Of a stretch of DNA of 64,000 bases, positions 35,681 to 46,026 are shown piece by piece (the stretch's first letter is position 1; each line of letters begins with the position of its first letter). A program made the position numbers and the translations under genes. Source of the stretch: an uncultured Clostridia bacterium (GTDB lineage Bacteria; Bacillota; Clostridia; UBA1381); contig CANRJY010000008.1 in NCBI GenBank assembly GCA_947631085.1, forward strand, positions 37,105 to 101,104, given 5' to 3'. The notes under the pieces are model-generated. The model was given only the letters and a program-made list of their open reading frames with translations, did not search any database and was not told the DNA's origin.

Positions 35681-37762
35681 ATGAGTACATTAGAAAATTT
35701 TGCACCTTTTGCGGTGCTGGCATGCGCAATTATAGCGCTTGTATTTTCATGCTATCAGTTCTATTCGGTAAAGAGCAAGCCGGAGGGAACGGATGCCATG
35801 AAAGGTATAGGACAAAAAATAAGAAAGGGCGCCATGGCGTATTTGAAGCGTCAGTATAAGACGGTAGGCATATTCTTTGCCGTAATGTTCGTTATACTGC
35901 TCGTGCTGGCTTTGACCGGCTTCTTAACGCCGTTCGTGCCGTTCGCGTTTCTCACCGGCGGCTTCTTCTCGGGACTTTCCGGTTTTATCGGAATGAAAAT
36001 CGCGACATATGCGAACACGAGAACTGCCGAGGGCGCGAGACAGGGACTTAACAAAGGACTTAAAATCGCGTTCGCGTCGGGTTCCGTTATGGGACTTACC
36101 GTTGTAGGTTTGGGACTTCTCGACATAAGCATTTGGTTTATACTCCTGAAATTTGTGTTCAAGCTCGGCGTTGAGGACATAATGGCGGCTATGCTTACGT
36201 TCGGTATGGGCGCGAGCTCGATGGCGCTGTTCGCGCGTGTCGGCGGCGGTATATTTACAAAAGCAGCCGATGTAGGAGCTGACCTTGTAGGTAAGGTCGA
36301 GGCGGGCATTCCCGAGGACGACCCGAGAAACCCCGCATGTATAGCCGATAACGTAGGCGACAACGTGGGCGACGTTGCCGGAATGGGCGCCGACCTTTAT
36401 GAGTCATATGTAGGCTCTATAATATCATGCGGTGCGCTCGCGGCTGCGGCGGGACTCGGCTTTAACGGCGTGCTCGTTCCGATGCTCATCGCCGCGATAG
36501 GCATACTCGCGTCGATCATAGGCACGTTCTTCGTATCGACGAAGGAGGGCGCGAACCAAAAAGCGCTTTTGGGCTCCTTAAGGCGCGGCACATACGCGGC
36601 GGCGATTTTATCCGCGATAGGCTCGGCTGTGCTGATATTTACGCTTCTGCCCGACAACTCAAACGTATTTTGGGCGGTTATTTCCGGTCTTGTGGCGGGC
36701 GTTTTGATAGGATTTTTCACCGAGTATTACACATCCGATTCATACAATCCGACAAAAAAGCTTTCCGCCTCGTCTCAGACGGGTTCGGCTACTATCATAA
36801 TAGACGGTATCGCGCTCGGTATGTTATCGACGGCGATTCCCGTAATTATAATAGGTATTTCAATTATTATAAGCTTCTTCACAGCGGGCGGAGCGGGCAG
36901 CTTTGAAAGCGGCTTGTACGGCGTTGGACTTTCCGCCGTCGGAATGCTTTCAACTCTCGGAATCACGCTTGCCACCGACGCTTACGGACCGGTTGCGGAC
37001 AATGCCGGCGGTATAGCGGAAATGTCGGGACTTCCGAGCGAGGTACGAAACAGAACGGACGCGCTCGATTCGTTGGGCAACACCACCGCCGCTACGGGCA
37101 AGGGCTTCGCCATAGGCTCCGCCGCGCTGACGGCTTTGGCTTTGATAGTTTCGTACACCGATAAAATTCCGGCGGAAAAGCTGAATCTTGTAATCACAAA
37201 TCCGGCTGTATTGATCGGCTTATTCATAGGCGCTATGCTGCCGTTCCTGTTCAGCGCGCTGACCATGCAGGCTGTAGGACGCGCGGCGCAGCAGATAGTC
37301 GTTGAGGTAAGACGTCAATTCAGAGAAATCAAAGGTCTTATGCAGGGTCAGGCCGAAGCCGATTATGAAACCTGCGTTGACATATGCACGCGCTCATCGC
37401 TCAAGGAAATGATCCTTCCCGCGGCTTTGGGAATATTCGCTCCGATAGTGGTCGGCATAGTCCTGGGCGTAAACGGTGTTGTCGGAATGCTCGCCGGCGC
37501 GCTCGTGTCGGGATTCGTGCTCGCGATAATGATGGCAAATTCCGGCGGCAGCTGGGACAACGCGAAGAAGTACATTGAAGCCGGAAACTACGGCGGCAAG
37601 GGCAGCGAGAATCACAAGGCGGCTGTTGTCGGAGACACGGTCGGCGACCCGTTCAAGGACACATCGGGTCCGTCGGTCAACATCTTGATCAAGCTGCTTT
37701 CGATGGTTTCGATAGTATTTGCCGCATTGGTAGTACAATTCGGCGGATTGGGATTATTCTGA
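35681..37762 (+). CDS. hppA: Membrane-bound ion-pumping pyrophosphatase
   Basis: A 693-residue polytopic enzyme that couples pyrophosphate hydrolysis to Na+ or H+ export. The catalytic loop DVGADLVGKVEAGIPEDDPRN and ADNVGDNVGDVAGMGADLYESY are exact, as is GDTVGDPFKDTSGPSVNILIKL near the C-terminus. GNTTAATGKG has Ala at the position that is Lys in K+-independent enzymes, so this is a K+-dependent type, most often a Na+ pump in anaerobes (ion choice is inferred). It has its own promoter and terminator. Confidence 0.96.
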   Translation: MSTLENFAPFAVLACAIIALVFSCYQFYSVKSKPEGTDAMKGIGQKIRKGAMAYLKRQYKTVGIFFAVMFVILLVLALTGFLTPFVPFAFLTGGFFSGLSGFIGMKIATYANTRTAEGARQGLNKGLKIAFASGSVMGLTVVGLGLLDISIWFILLKFVFKLGVEDIMAAMLTFGMGASSMALFARVGGGIFTKAADVGADLVGKVEAGIPEDDPRNPACIADNVGDNVGDVAGMGADLYESYVGSIISCGALAAAAGLGFNGVLVPMLIAAIGILASIIGTFFVSTKEGANQKALLGSLRRGTYAAAILSAIGSAVLIFTLLPDNSNVFWAVISGLVAGVLIGFFTEYYTSDSYNPTKKLSASSQTGSATIIIDGIALGMLSTAIPVIIIGISIIISFFTAGGAGSFESGLYGVGLSAVGMLSTLGITLATDAYGPVADNAGGIAEMSGLPSEVRNRTDALDSLGNTTAATGKGFAIGSAALTALALIVSYTDKIPAEKLNLVITNPAVLIGLFIGAMLPFLFSALTMQAVGRAAQQIVVEVRRQFREIKGLMQGQAEADYETCVDICTRSSLKEMILPAALGIFAPIVVGIVLGVNGVVGMLAGALVSGFVLAIMMANSGGSWDNAKKYIEAGNYGGKGSENHKAAVVGDTVGDPFKDTSGPSVNILIKLLSMVSIVFAALVVQFGGLGLF

Positions 37763-37774
37763 TAAACAAAACGA

Positions 37775-37799
37775 CGGGGAGCGGTTCATCCGCTCCCCG
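37775..37799. terminator. Terminator after hppA
   Basis: A perfect 10-bp G+C-rich stem (37775-37784, 37790-37799) followed by ATTTGATATTTATT. It also lies at the end of the convergent stalk gene. Confidence 0.8.
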
Positions 37800-37808
37800 A
37801 TTTGATAT

Positions 37809-38522
37809 TTATTCTAAAATAATATTTCCCAAACCGAATTGTCCAGCCGTCATGACCTTTGTTCCGTTTTCTTTCGTTGATATTTCCAGTTGCAACCCGT
37901 AATTTAAAGGTATGGTTACTCTTTGTGGCAAATCCGACTCTCCAACTGTTATTTCTTTCATTAATGCGCCATCAACGTAAAACTGTATATTTCTTCCTTG
38001 AACACCACTTCCGTCCACATGACCTAAATCCAATTGCATCGAAGAATATTTTCCATCCAAATTAAAAAATGCATAACTCATGTAAATTGTATCATAGCCA
38101 CGTCCTAAAACAAATCCATTTGTATACGTTTTGCCACCCATATTAAAGTTATTTCCAAGTAATGTTGAATATTTTGTACATTCATTTGATTCATATGCAT
38201 CCATTACATCCGTAAGATATGTAGCCTGTCCGGGCACTTCTCCGAGATATACAGAGCTTGTCGCACCGTCCCAGCTTACCTGCTTGCCTATGGTTTCGCC
38301 TACCGCGCGCACCGGCAGATATGTCGTTCCGTTATAAATGAACGGTTCAACCGTATTGCCGTTAGAGTCTTTCGGATTAATAAGCATTCCGTCAACATAG
38401 ATTTTGATGTTGTTATACTCCGCTTCAATAAGCTCGCTTCCAGTCCTCGCATAAGCGATACTTCCGGTCGCAATTAATGCTGCAATCGCTCCAATCGCAA
38501 AGTATTTTAATTCCTTTTTCAT
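37809..38522 (-). CDS. Secreted stalk-domain protein with NPCBM-like C-terminal domain
   Basis: A 237-residue exported protein. An N-terminal signal/anchor (about 7-25) is followed by one copper-amine-oxidase stalk motif (YLPVRAVGETIGKQVSWDG, about 68-95) and a beta-sandwich that resembles NPCBM carbohydrate-binding modules (GGKTYTNGFVLGRGYDT, FNLDGKYSSMQLDLGHVDG, IQFYVDGALMKEITV; 120-237). It probably binds surface or dietary polysaccharide. It is divergent from an XRE regulator with two palindromic operators between them, the same arrangement as the gene pair at 169-1646. Confidence 0.85.
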   Translation of the reverse strand: MKKELKYFAIGAIAALIATGSIAYARTGSELIEAEYNNIKIYVDGMLINPKDSNGNTVEPFIYNGTTYLPVRAVGETIGKQVSWDGATSSVYLGEVPGQATYLTDVMDAYESNECTKYSTLLGNNFNMGGKTYTNGFVLGRGYDTIYMSYAFFNLDGKYSSMQLDLGHVDGSGVQGRNIQFYVDGALMKEITVGESDLPQRVTIPLNYGLQLEISTKENGTKVMTAGQFGLGNIILE

Positions 38523-38547
38523 ATTCTTTCCTCGCTTTCATCATTTT

Positions 38548-38619
38548 TGACATTCAGTGAATGTCATCATTAGCTTTATTATAACATACAATAATAAAAA
38601 TGACAAGTACTAAATGTCA
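38548..38619. promoter_or_regulatory. Two palindromic operators and promoter between stalk gene and XRE regulator
   Basis: O1 (38548-38566) is a perfect 9+1+9 inverted repeat with half-site TGACATTCA. O2 (38601-38619) shares TGACA-N9-TGTCA. The minus-strand promoter is TTGTCA (38601-38606), 17 bases, TATAAT (38578-38583); its -35 lies in O2 and O1 lies in the transcribed leader, so binding at both should repress the stalk gene. Confidence 0.8.
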
Positions 38620-38633
38620 AAAGGGAGTATGTT

Positions 38634-38882
38634 ATGTTTAAAAATAAAACAAGCGAAGGAAAATTAAATCTATGCGGAGAAAATGTCGCAAAAATCAGAA
38701 TGAGTGTAAAGCCTAAAATGTCGCAGAGAGCACTGGCGGATAAGCTTCAGCTTGCCGGAATCGATATAGACAAAAACGCTGTACAGCGAATAGAATGCGG
38801 CAAACGGTTTGTGACCGATATAGAACTTGCCGCACTCGCGCAGACGCTTAACACAGATATTTATGATTTGCTGAAAAAATAA
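38634..38882 (+). CDS. XRE-family helix-turn-helix regulator
   Basis: An 82-residue Cro/C1-type protein. The recognition region is MSQRALADKLQLAGIDIDKNAVQRIECGKRFVTDIELAALA. GGGAG precedes the ATG. It probably binds O1/O2 and controls the divergent stalk gene and itself. Confidence 0.87.
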   Translation: MFKNKTSEGKLNLCGENVAKIRMSVKPKMSQRALADKLQLAGIDIDKNAVQRIECGKRFVTDIELAALAQTLNTDIYDLLKK

Positions 38883-38904
38883 ATTTAGAATATGAAAAAA
38901 CCTT

Positions 38905-39156
38905 TTAATGCAAATAACCGTACCTACTTTTATTTTCGTTATTTGATTTTGGATACGGTTCTTTCACATCGGTAAGTCCGGCAAGATAATCCATGCTTGT
39001 ATCCAAAGCAACCGCTATGCGCTTGCATTGTTCAAACGTATAATACCTTTTTCCTGTTTCTATTTTGGAATAATCGCTTTGGTCAATACCTGTCATCATC
39101 TGCATTTTTACCTGTGAATATCCCCGTTCCTTGCGTAAATCTCTCAATCTGCCCAT
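38905..39156 (-). CDS. XRE-family helix-turn-helix regulator
   Basis: An 83-residue protein: MGRLRDLRKERGYSQVKMQ, the HTH around TGIDQSDYSKIETGKRYYTFEQCKRIA, then LDTSMDYLAGLTDVKEPYP. The last motif is shared with the regulator encoded just upstream (DYLVGRTDVKEPYP), so the two are recent paralogs in one transcript. Confidence 0.88.
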   Translation of the reverse strand: MGRLRDLRKERGYSQVKMQMMTGIDQSDYSKIETGKRYYTFEQCKRIAVALDTSMDYLAGLTDVKEPYPKSNNENKSRYGYLH

Positions 39157-39182
39157 ATTTTAATAATCACCTTATAAATTAA

Positions 39183-39404
39183 TTATTCATGTTGCGGATA
39201 CGGCTCTTTCACATCGGTTCTGCCGACGAGGTAGTCTATGCTTGTACCATAAAAATCCGCCAGTTGCTGCAAAACCGAAATCGGGACATTTAAATTTCCC
39301 AATTCATAATCCGAATACGTTGTTTGATGAATATTCAGCTTTTCGGCTATTTGTTTCTGACTTAAATCATTATCTTCTCTTAAATCTCTTATGCGAAGTC
39401 TCAT
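39183..39404 (-). CDS. XRE-family helix-turn-helix regulator
   Basis: A 73-residue protein with a complete HTH (LSQKQIAEKLNIHQTTYSDYELGNLNVPI) and the C-terminal DYLVGRTDVKEPYP motif. The ATG at 39404 follows GGGTG. It is divergent from the SLOG gene, with AAGGGA-type palindromes between, and is the probable repressor of both. Confidence 0.88.
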   Translation of the reverse strand: MRLRIRDLREDNDLSQKQIAEKLNIHQTTYSDYELGNLNVPISVLQQLADFYGTSIDYLVGRTDVKEPYPQHE

Positions 39405-39427
39405 TTTTATCACCCAAAAAATACTAT

Positions 39428-39474
39428 CATAAGGGAATAAACCTTATTGACTTTTAAGGGATATTCCCTTAAAA
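39428..39474. promoter_or_regulatory. AAGGGA palindromes between XRE and SLOG genes
   Basis: A 10-bp inverted repeat, TTTTAAGGGA-TAT-TCCCTTAAAA (39452-39474), is preceded by a looser ATAAGG-N7-CCTTAT (39429-39447). Together they fill the divergent intergenic space, as expected for an XRE operator. Confidence 0.7.
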
Positions 39475-39500
39475 TATATTGCGTAAGGATGGTGATTATA

Positions 39501-39932
39501 ATGACAGAAAAGATTTGCTGCTTTTGCGGTCATAGAAATATTATTTCGGATAATCTTCAGGAGAAAACAGAAAGCGTCTTAATTGAACTTATAGAAACTA
39601 AAGGCTATAATACATTTTTCAGCGGTCATATGGGCGAGTTCGACAAGCTCTGTGAAACAGTGATAATAAGATTAAAGAAAAAATATCCACAGATTAAACT
39701 GTGCCGTATTTCAGCGTATTATCGGCATAATATTGATAAAGAATTTTTTGATGAAATCATAATTCCGGATTTGGGGAATATACACTATAAGAGAGCAATA
39801 GGCGCGCGGAATAACTGGATGGCGCAAAAAGCGGATTTGCTTCTTTGTTATGTTTACAAGGATTATGGCGGCGCGTACGATATGAAAAAATACGCCGAAA
39901 AAAACGGAACGGAAATTATTAATTTATACTAA
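39501..39932 (+). CDS. Stand-alone SLOG-superfamily (YspA/DUF1273-like) protein
   Basis: A 143-residue Rossmann-like protein: CCFCGHRNI (glycine-loop start), FFSGHMGEFDKLCETVI (the SLOG nucleotide-binding signature), then DLLLCYVYKDYGGAYDMKKYAEKNG. SLOG proteins bind nucleotide-derived ligands and are frequent in defence and conflict systems. The N-terminal domain of the giant helicase at 57.8 kb belongs to the same superfamily. The start at 39501 follows GGTG; an earlier in-frame ATG at 39489 is possible. Control by the divergent XRE protein is likely. Confidence 0.82.
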   Translation: MTEKICCFCGHRNIISDNLQEKTESVLIELIETKGYNTFFSGHMGEFDKLCETVIIRLKKKYPQIKLCRISAYYRHNIDKEFFDEIIIPDLGNIHYKRAIGARNNWMAQKADLLLCYVYKDYGGAYDMKKYAEKNGTEIINLY

Positions 39933-39933
39933 A

Positions 39934-39969
39934 AAAAACTGTGCGGAAAATCCGCACAGTTTTTGGATT
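39934..39969. terminator. Bidirectional terminator
   Basis: A perfect 14-bp stem (39934-39947, 39951-39964) with A and T tracts lies between the SLOG gene and tuf. Confidence 0.93.
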
Positions 39970-39977
39970 ATCTTAAA

Positions 39978-41180
39978 TTATTCCTCGATGTCCGCAACAA
40001 CGCCCGAACCTACTGTTCTGCCGCCTTCACGGATAGCGAAACGAAGACCTTTCTCGATAGCGATCGGTGTGATCAGCTCAACGTTCATTCTTACGTTATC
40101 GCCCGGCATGCACATCTCTGTGCCTTCCGGCAGGTTGATAACGCCTGTAACGTCTGTTGTTCTGAAATAGAACTGCGGTCTGTAGTTGTTGAAGAACGGT
40201 GTATGACGGCCGCCCTCGTCCTTTGTCAGAACGTAAACCTCACCCGTAAACTTTGTGTGCGGATGAATTGAACCCGGCTTTGCGAGAACCTGTCCTCTTT
40301 CGATTTCTTTTCTCTGAACGCCTCTTAAAAGAGCGCCGATGTTGTCGCCTGCTTCAGCGTAGTCAAGAAGCTTTCTGAACATCTCGATACCTGTAACGAC
40401 AACCTTTCTCTTTTCCTCTGTAAGACCAACGATTTCAACTTCTTCGTTGAGCTTTAACTGACCTCTCTCAACTCTACCCGTAGCAACTGTACCACGGCCT
40501 GTGATTGAGAAGATGTCCTCGATAGGCATAAGGAACGGAAGATCAGCTTTTCTTTCCGGAGTCGGAATGTAGCTGTCAACAGCGTCCATAAGCTCCCAGA
40601 TGCACTTGTACTCGGGCGCGTCAGGATCTGTCGAATCTGACTCAAGAGCGCCGAGAGCCGTACCGATGATAACGGGAATGTCGTCGCCCGGGAACTCGTA
40701 CTCTGACAGAAGATCTCTGATTTCCATTTCAACAAGCTCTAACAGCTCAGGGTCATCAACCTGGTCTGACTTGTTCATGAATACAACGATGTAAGGAACG
40801 CCAACCTGACGTGAAAGCAGGATGTGCTCTCTTGTCTGAGGCATAGGACCGTCAGCAGCCGATACAACGAGGATAGCGCCGTCCATCTGAGCAGCGCCCG
40901 TGATCATGTTCTTAACGTAGTCAGCGTGTCCCGGGCAGTCAACGTGAGCATAGTGACGCTTGTCTGTCTCGTACTCAACGTGAGCTGTCGAAATTGTGAT
41001 ACCTCTTTCTCTCTCTTCCGGAGCCTTGTCGATCATATCATATGCTTCGTACTTAGCCTGACCCTTCATAGCGAGAACCTTTGTGATAGCAGCCGTAAGA
41101 GTTGTCTTACCGTGGTCAACGTGACCGATGGTACCAATATTTACATGCGGCTTATTTCTTTCGAATTTAGCTTTTGCCAT
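39978..41180 (-). CDS. tuf: Elongation factor Tu
   Basis: A 400-residue translational GTPase that delivers aminoacyl-tRNA. G1 [10 protein letters not shown]3 DCPGHADY, G4 written NKSD (commonly NKCD), and the beta-barrel domains with [17 protein letters not shown]. It is the last gene of the str operon and has its own additional promoter upstream. AAGGAGG precedes the ATG. Confidence 0.98.
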   Translation of the reverse strand: MAKAKFERNKPHVNIGTIGHVDHGKTTLTAAITKVLAMKGQAKYEAYDMIDKAPEERERGITISTAHVEYETDKRHYAHVDCPGHADYVKNMITGAAQMDGAILVVSAADGPMPQTREHILLSRQVGVPYIVVFMNKSDQVDDPELLELVEMEIRDLLSEYEFPGDDIPVIIGTALGALESDSTDPDAPEYKCIWELMDAVDSYIPTPERKADLPFLMPIEDIFSITGRGTVATGRVERGQLKLNEEVEIVGLTEEKRKVVVTGIEMFRKLLDYAEAGDNIGALLRGVQRKEIERGQVLAKPGSIHPHTKFTGEVYVLTKDEGGRHTPFFNNYRPQFYFRTTDVTGVINLPEGTEMCMPGDNVRMNVELITPIAIEKGLRFAIREGGRTVGSGVVADIEE

Positions 41181-41230
41181 TTTGGAATCCTCCTTAAACT
41201 TTTAAAAATAAATATTTCACTAATATTAGT

Positions 41231-41259
41231 ATTGTACAATCTTTTCAATAAAAAATCAA
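41231..41259 (-). promoter_or_regulatory. Internal promoter of tuf
   Basis: TTGATT (41254-41259), 17 bases, TACAAT (41231-41236) on the minus strand, in the fusA-tuf gap. Confidence 0.72.
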
Positions 41260-41310
41260 GTCTTTTATCGAAAATTTGTTAATTTTTTTACCAATTTATT
41301 TCAAATCGGA

Positions 41311-43425
<2,115 letters not shown>

Positions 43426-43607
43426 AACATCTTCCTCCTTTCCTGCCATAATAAAAGATGTTTTTTATTAAATATATTTTGCTGTCCGGCGCAAACACCG
43501 GACTTCGCCGTAGATTTAGTAGATAAGCGTTGCGATTACGGCGCCGGCGTACGCCGGTACTCCAAGCCGGAATCGGAATGCTTAGATGCTGAATATACGG
43601 TGAAGGA
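43426..43607 (-). other. Structured rpsG-fusA intercistronic region
   Basis: About 180 bases without a gene. On the transcribed strand it contains two G+C-rich hairpins: CCGGCGTACGCCGG (near 43540-43555) and GTCCGG/CCGGAC (43474-43493). The position recalls the rpsL-rpsG-fusA region where S7 regulates translation in other bacteria, but a binding site cannot be shown here. Confidence 0.5.
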
Positions 43608-44099
<492 letters not shown>

Positions 44100-44221
44100 T
44101 TATGGGATTTTTTATATCCCTCATGAATATCACAGGTACTCTGAATTTAGTATTTCAAAATTCCGTCAGCGCAATATATATTAACGATATGCGCTTGTGA
44201 TATATACCGTTTTACGCGGCA

Positions 44222-44644
44222 TTACTTTTTCTTTTCCTTCGGCCTCTTCGCGCCGTACTTGCTGCGAGCCTGTAAACGTCCGTTTACGCCCTGAGCGTCA
44301 AGCGTGCCTCTGATGATATGGTATCTTGTACCCGGAAGATCTCTTACCCTTCCGCCTCTGATAAGCACAACGCTGTGTTCCTGCAGGTTGTGACCTATAC
44401 CGGGAATGTACGCCGTTACCTCGATACCGTTTGTAAGTCTTACTCTGGCGATTTTTCTCAGAGCCGAGTTAGGCTTTTTCGGCGTCGCTGTTCTTACGGC
44501 AGTGCATACTCCTCTTTTCTGAGGCGAGCTCTGGTCCGACATCTTCTTCTTCAGAGAATTAAGACCCTTCTGAAGTGCGGGGGCTGTTGACTTCTTTACG
44601 GAAGTCTGACGACCCTTTCTTACCAGCTGATTAAATGTTGGCAT
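44222..44644 (-). CDS. rpsL: Small-subunit ribosomal protein S12
   Basis: A 140-residue decoding-centre protein: [31 protein letters not shown] (with the Lys targeted by streptomycin-resistance mutations), [19 protein letters not shown]. It is second in the str cluster after the L7Ae-like gene. Confidence 0.98.
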   Translation of the reverse strand: MPTFNQLVRKGRQTSVKKSTAPALQKGLNSLKKKMSDQSSPQKRGVCTAVRTATPKKPNSALRKIARVRLTNGIEVTAYIPGIGHNLQEHSVVLIRGGRVRDLPGTRYHIIRGTLDAQGVNGRLQARSKYGAKRPKEKKK

Positions 44645-44865
44645 ATCGTTTCTCCTTTCTACTTTAGTCGCGCACTCATAAATCCGCCGATACTGCGTTA
44701 AACGAAACTTGAAGTATAAGCATACGTCTGCGTTTCGTTTGCCTTGTCTCGACGAATTTCTGAGCGCGCTTTGCTGCCCGTAAACTCATCGAACAAAATC
44801 CGCCTGTCGGCTTATTCTGAATGCTTTTTATATTATAACACGCAAAGCGTGAAATAACCGTATCT
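44645..44865 (-). other. Leader between the L7Ae-like gene and rpsL
   Basis: A 221-base gap. It holds an extended -10 (TGTTATAAT, 44832-44837 core) and a stem AAACGAAAC/GTTTCGTTT (about 44703-44745 on the plus strand). It is probably an rpsL promoter and structured leader. No gene is visible. Confidence 0.5.
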
Positions 44866-45111
44866 TTACGCTTTTAACACCGCCGCGCAGCTCGCTTTTA
44901 CGTTGATTTCGCAAAGCGCGCCGAGCTCCTTCATTGTCGCGATATAAAAAAGCTGTACATTATTTTCCTTCGCCAGCTCCTCGATCGGAGCGCTTATTTT
45001 CGTCTCGCAGTCCTCGGATAAGAAAACCTTTTCGGCTTTTCCCTCGGACAAAGCGCGTTTTACCTGCTTAAAGCCTATAAGAAGTCTCGCCTTTTCCGAT
45101 TCGCTTATCAT
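44866..45111 (-). CDS. L7Ae/L30e-family RNA-binding protein (YbxF-like)
   Basis: An 81-residue protein with the L7Ae fold pattern (LLIGFKQVKRALSEGKAEKVFLSEDCE, then PIEELAKENNVQLFYIATMKELGALC). In Bacillus the K-turn-binding protein YbxF is encoded at this same position, before rpsL. AAGGAG precedes the ATG. Confidence 0.9.
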   Translation of the reverse strand: MISESEKARLLIGFKQVKRALSEGKAEKVFLSEDCETKISAPIEELAKENNVQLFYIATMKELGALCEINVKASCAAVLKA

Positions 45112-45182
45112 AGCCGAAACACTCCTTTTTCGTAGATTTTATGCGGAAAATATGCTTTTCCACATTTTAGCCAGCATATATG

Positions 45183-45211
45183 ATTATACCTAAAAAAGCG
45201 CTGAATGTCAA
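45183..45211 (-). promoter_or_regulatory. Promoter of the str operon
   Basis: Perfect TTGACA (45206-45211), 17 bases, TATAAT (45183-45188) on the minus strand, before the L7Ae-like gene. There is no rpoC upstream, unlike the Bacillus order. Confidence 0.92.
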
Positions 45212-45363
45212 GCATTTTCGCGCTTTTCCGGATAAATTTTACATGAATTTTCACAAAATTATATGCGGCTTTTTGGCTGAATTGCACAACGCAAATCAGC
45301 AATATTCCATATATTGCGGTCGGATTGTATTTGTCACCCAATTTGTGGGGAATATGCACGCCG

Positions 45364-45990
45364 TTAATAACTGCAAATTTGGAGCCAGGTCACGCCTTCC
45401 TCCGCGTCGTATTCCTCGATAAATTCATCGTATGTCATTTCGGTGTCCTTTGCCGCCTCCTCGTCGTCGAGCAGGATAAACGACGAGCGCTCGCCGCGGT
45501 CGGGGACTTCGTAATCGTATCTCTTTATATATTTAAAGCTGATTCCCTGTATATTTTCCGGCTTTTGGTAATCCGCGCCGTGTCTGTCGTGCGTTCTGTC
45601 GATAACGCAGTGGTACTCGTTTCCGTCATAGCGAAGCATCGTAAATATCGGGTCTTTTTCGCTCGTGGCAGCCGCGATCACTATATCCGCGGGCTGACTT
45701 TGCTGCGCGGCGAGGAAAAAGTCCTCCATAGCGGTAATTCCCGTTATCTGACTTTCGCCGTACACGAGCATATCCGAGGGCGGAGTGTTTCCGTTGGTGA
45801 AAAAATCGGCGCTGTAATTGGTCTGCAAATAGTCGATCATGTCCTTGTACGCGGTTTCCTCCTGTTCCAGCACGTTTTCGCCCGTCGGCTTCGCCGTCGC
45901 TTCCGAGACGCCCTCGTCCTTCTTCGAACAGCCCGCGAAAACGGATACAGCCATAAGCGACGCTAAAATCAATACGGTTAATTTTTTCAT
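45364..45990 (-). CDS. Predicted lipoprotein of unknown function
   Basis: A 208-residue protein with a lipoprotein signal peptide (MKKLTVLILASLMAVSVFAGC; lipobox VFAGC, lipidated Cys about 21). The mature part is acidic and opens with a Thr/Glu-rich linker, then KDMIDYLQTNYSADFF and IFTMLRYDGNEYHCVIDRT. No family was recognised. It lies 36 bases downstream of argS on the same strand, so it may share that transcript. Confidence 0.82.
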   Translation of the reverse strand: MKKLTVLILASLMAVSVFAGCSKKDEGVSEATAKPTGENVLEQEETAYKDMIDYLQTNYSADFFTNGNTPPSDMLVYGESQITGITAMEDFFLAAQQSQPADIVIAAATSEKDPIFTMLRYDGNEYHCVIDRTHDRHGADYQKPENIQGISFKYIKRYDYEVPDRGERSSFILLDDEEAAKDTEMTYDEFIEEYDAEEGVTWLQICSY

Positions 45991-46026
45991 ATTTATCAGT
46001 CCTTTCAAAATTATGTGCATTTTAAA

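Noticed and set aside
43450..43473. Upstream ATG starts for fusA (43449) and rpsG (44096)
   Set aside because: The ribosome sites lie inside these extensions, and the TTG/GTG starts give the conserved N-termini.
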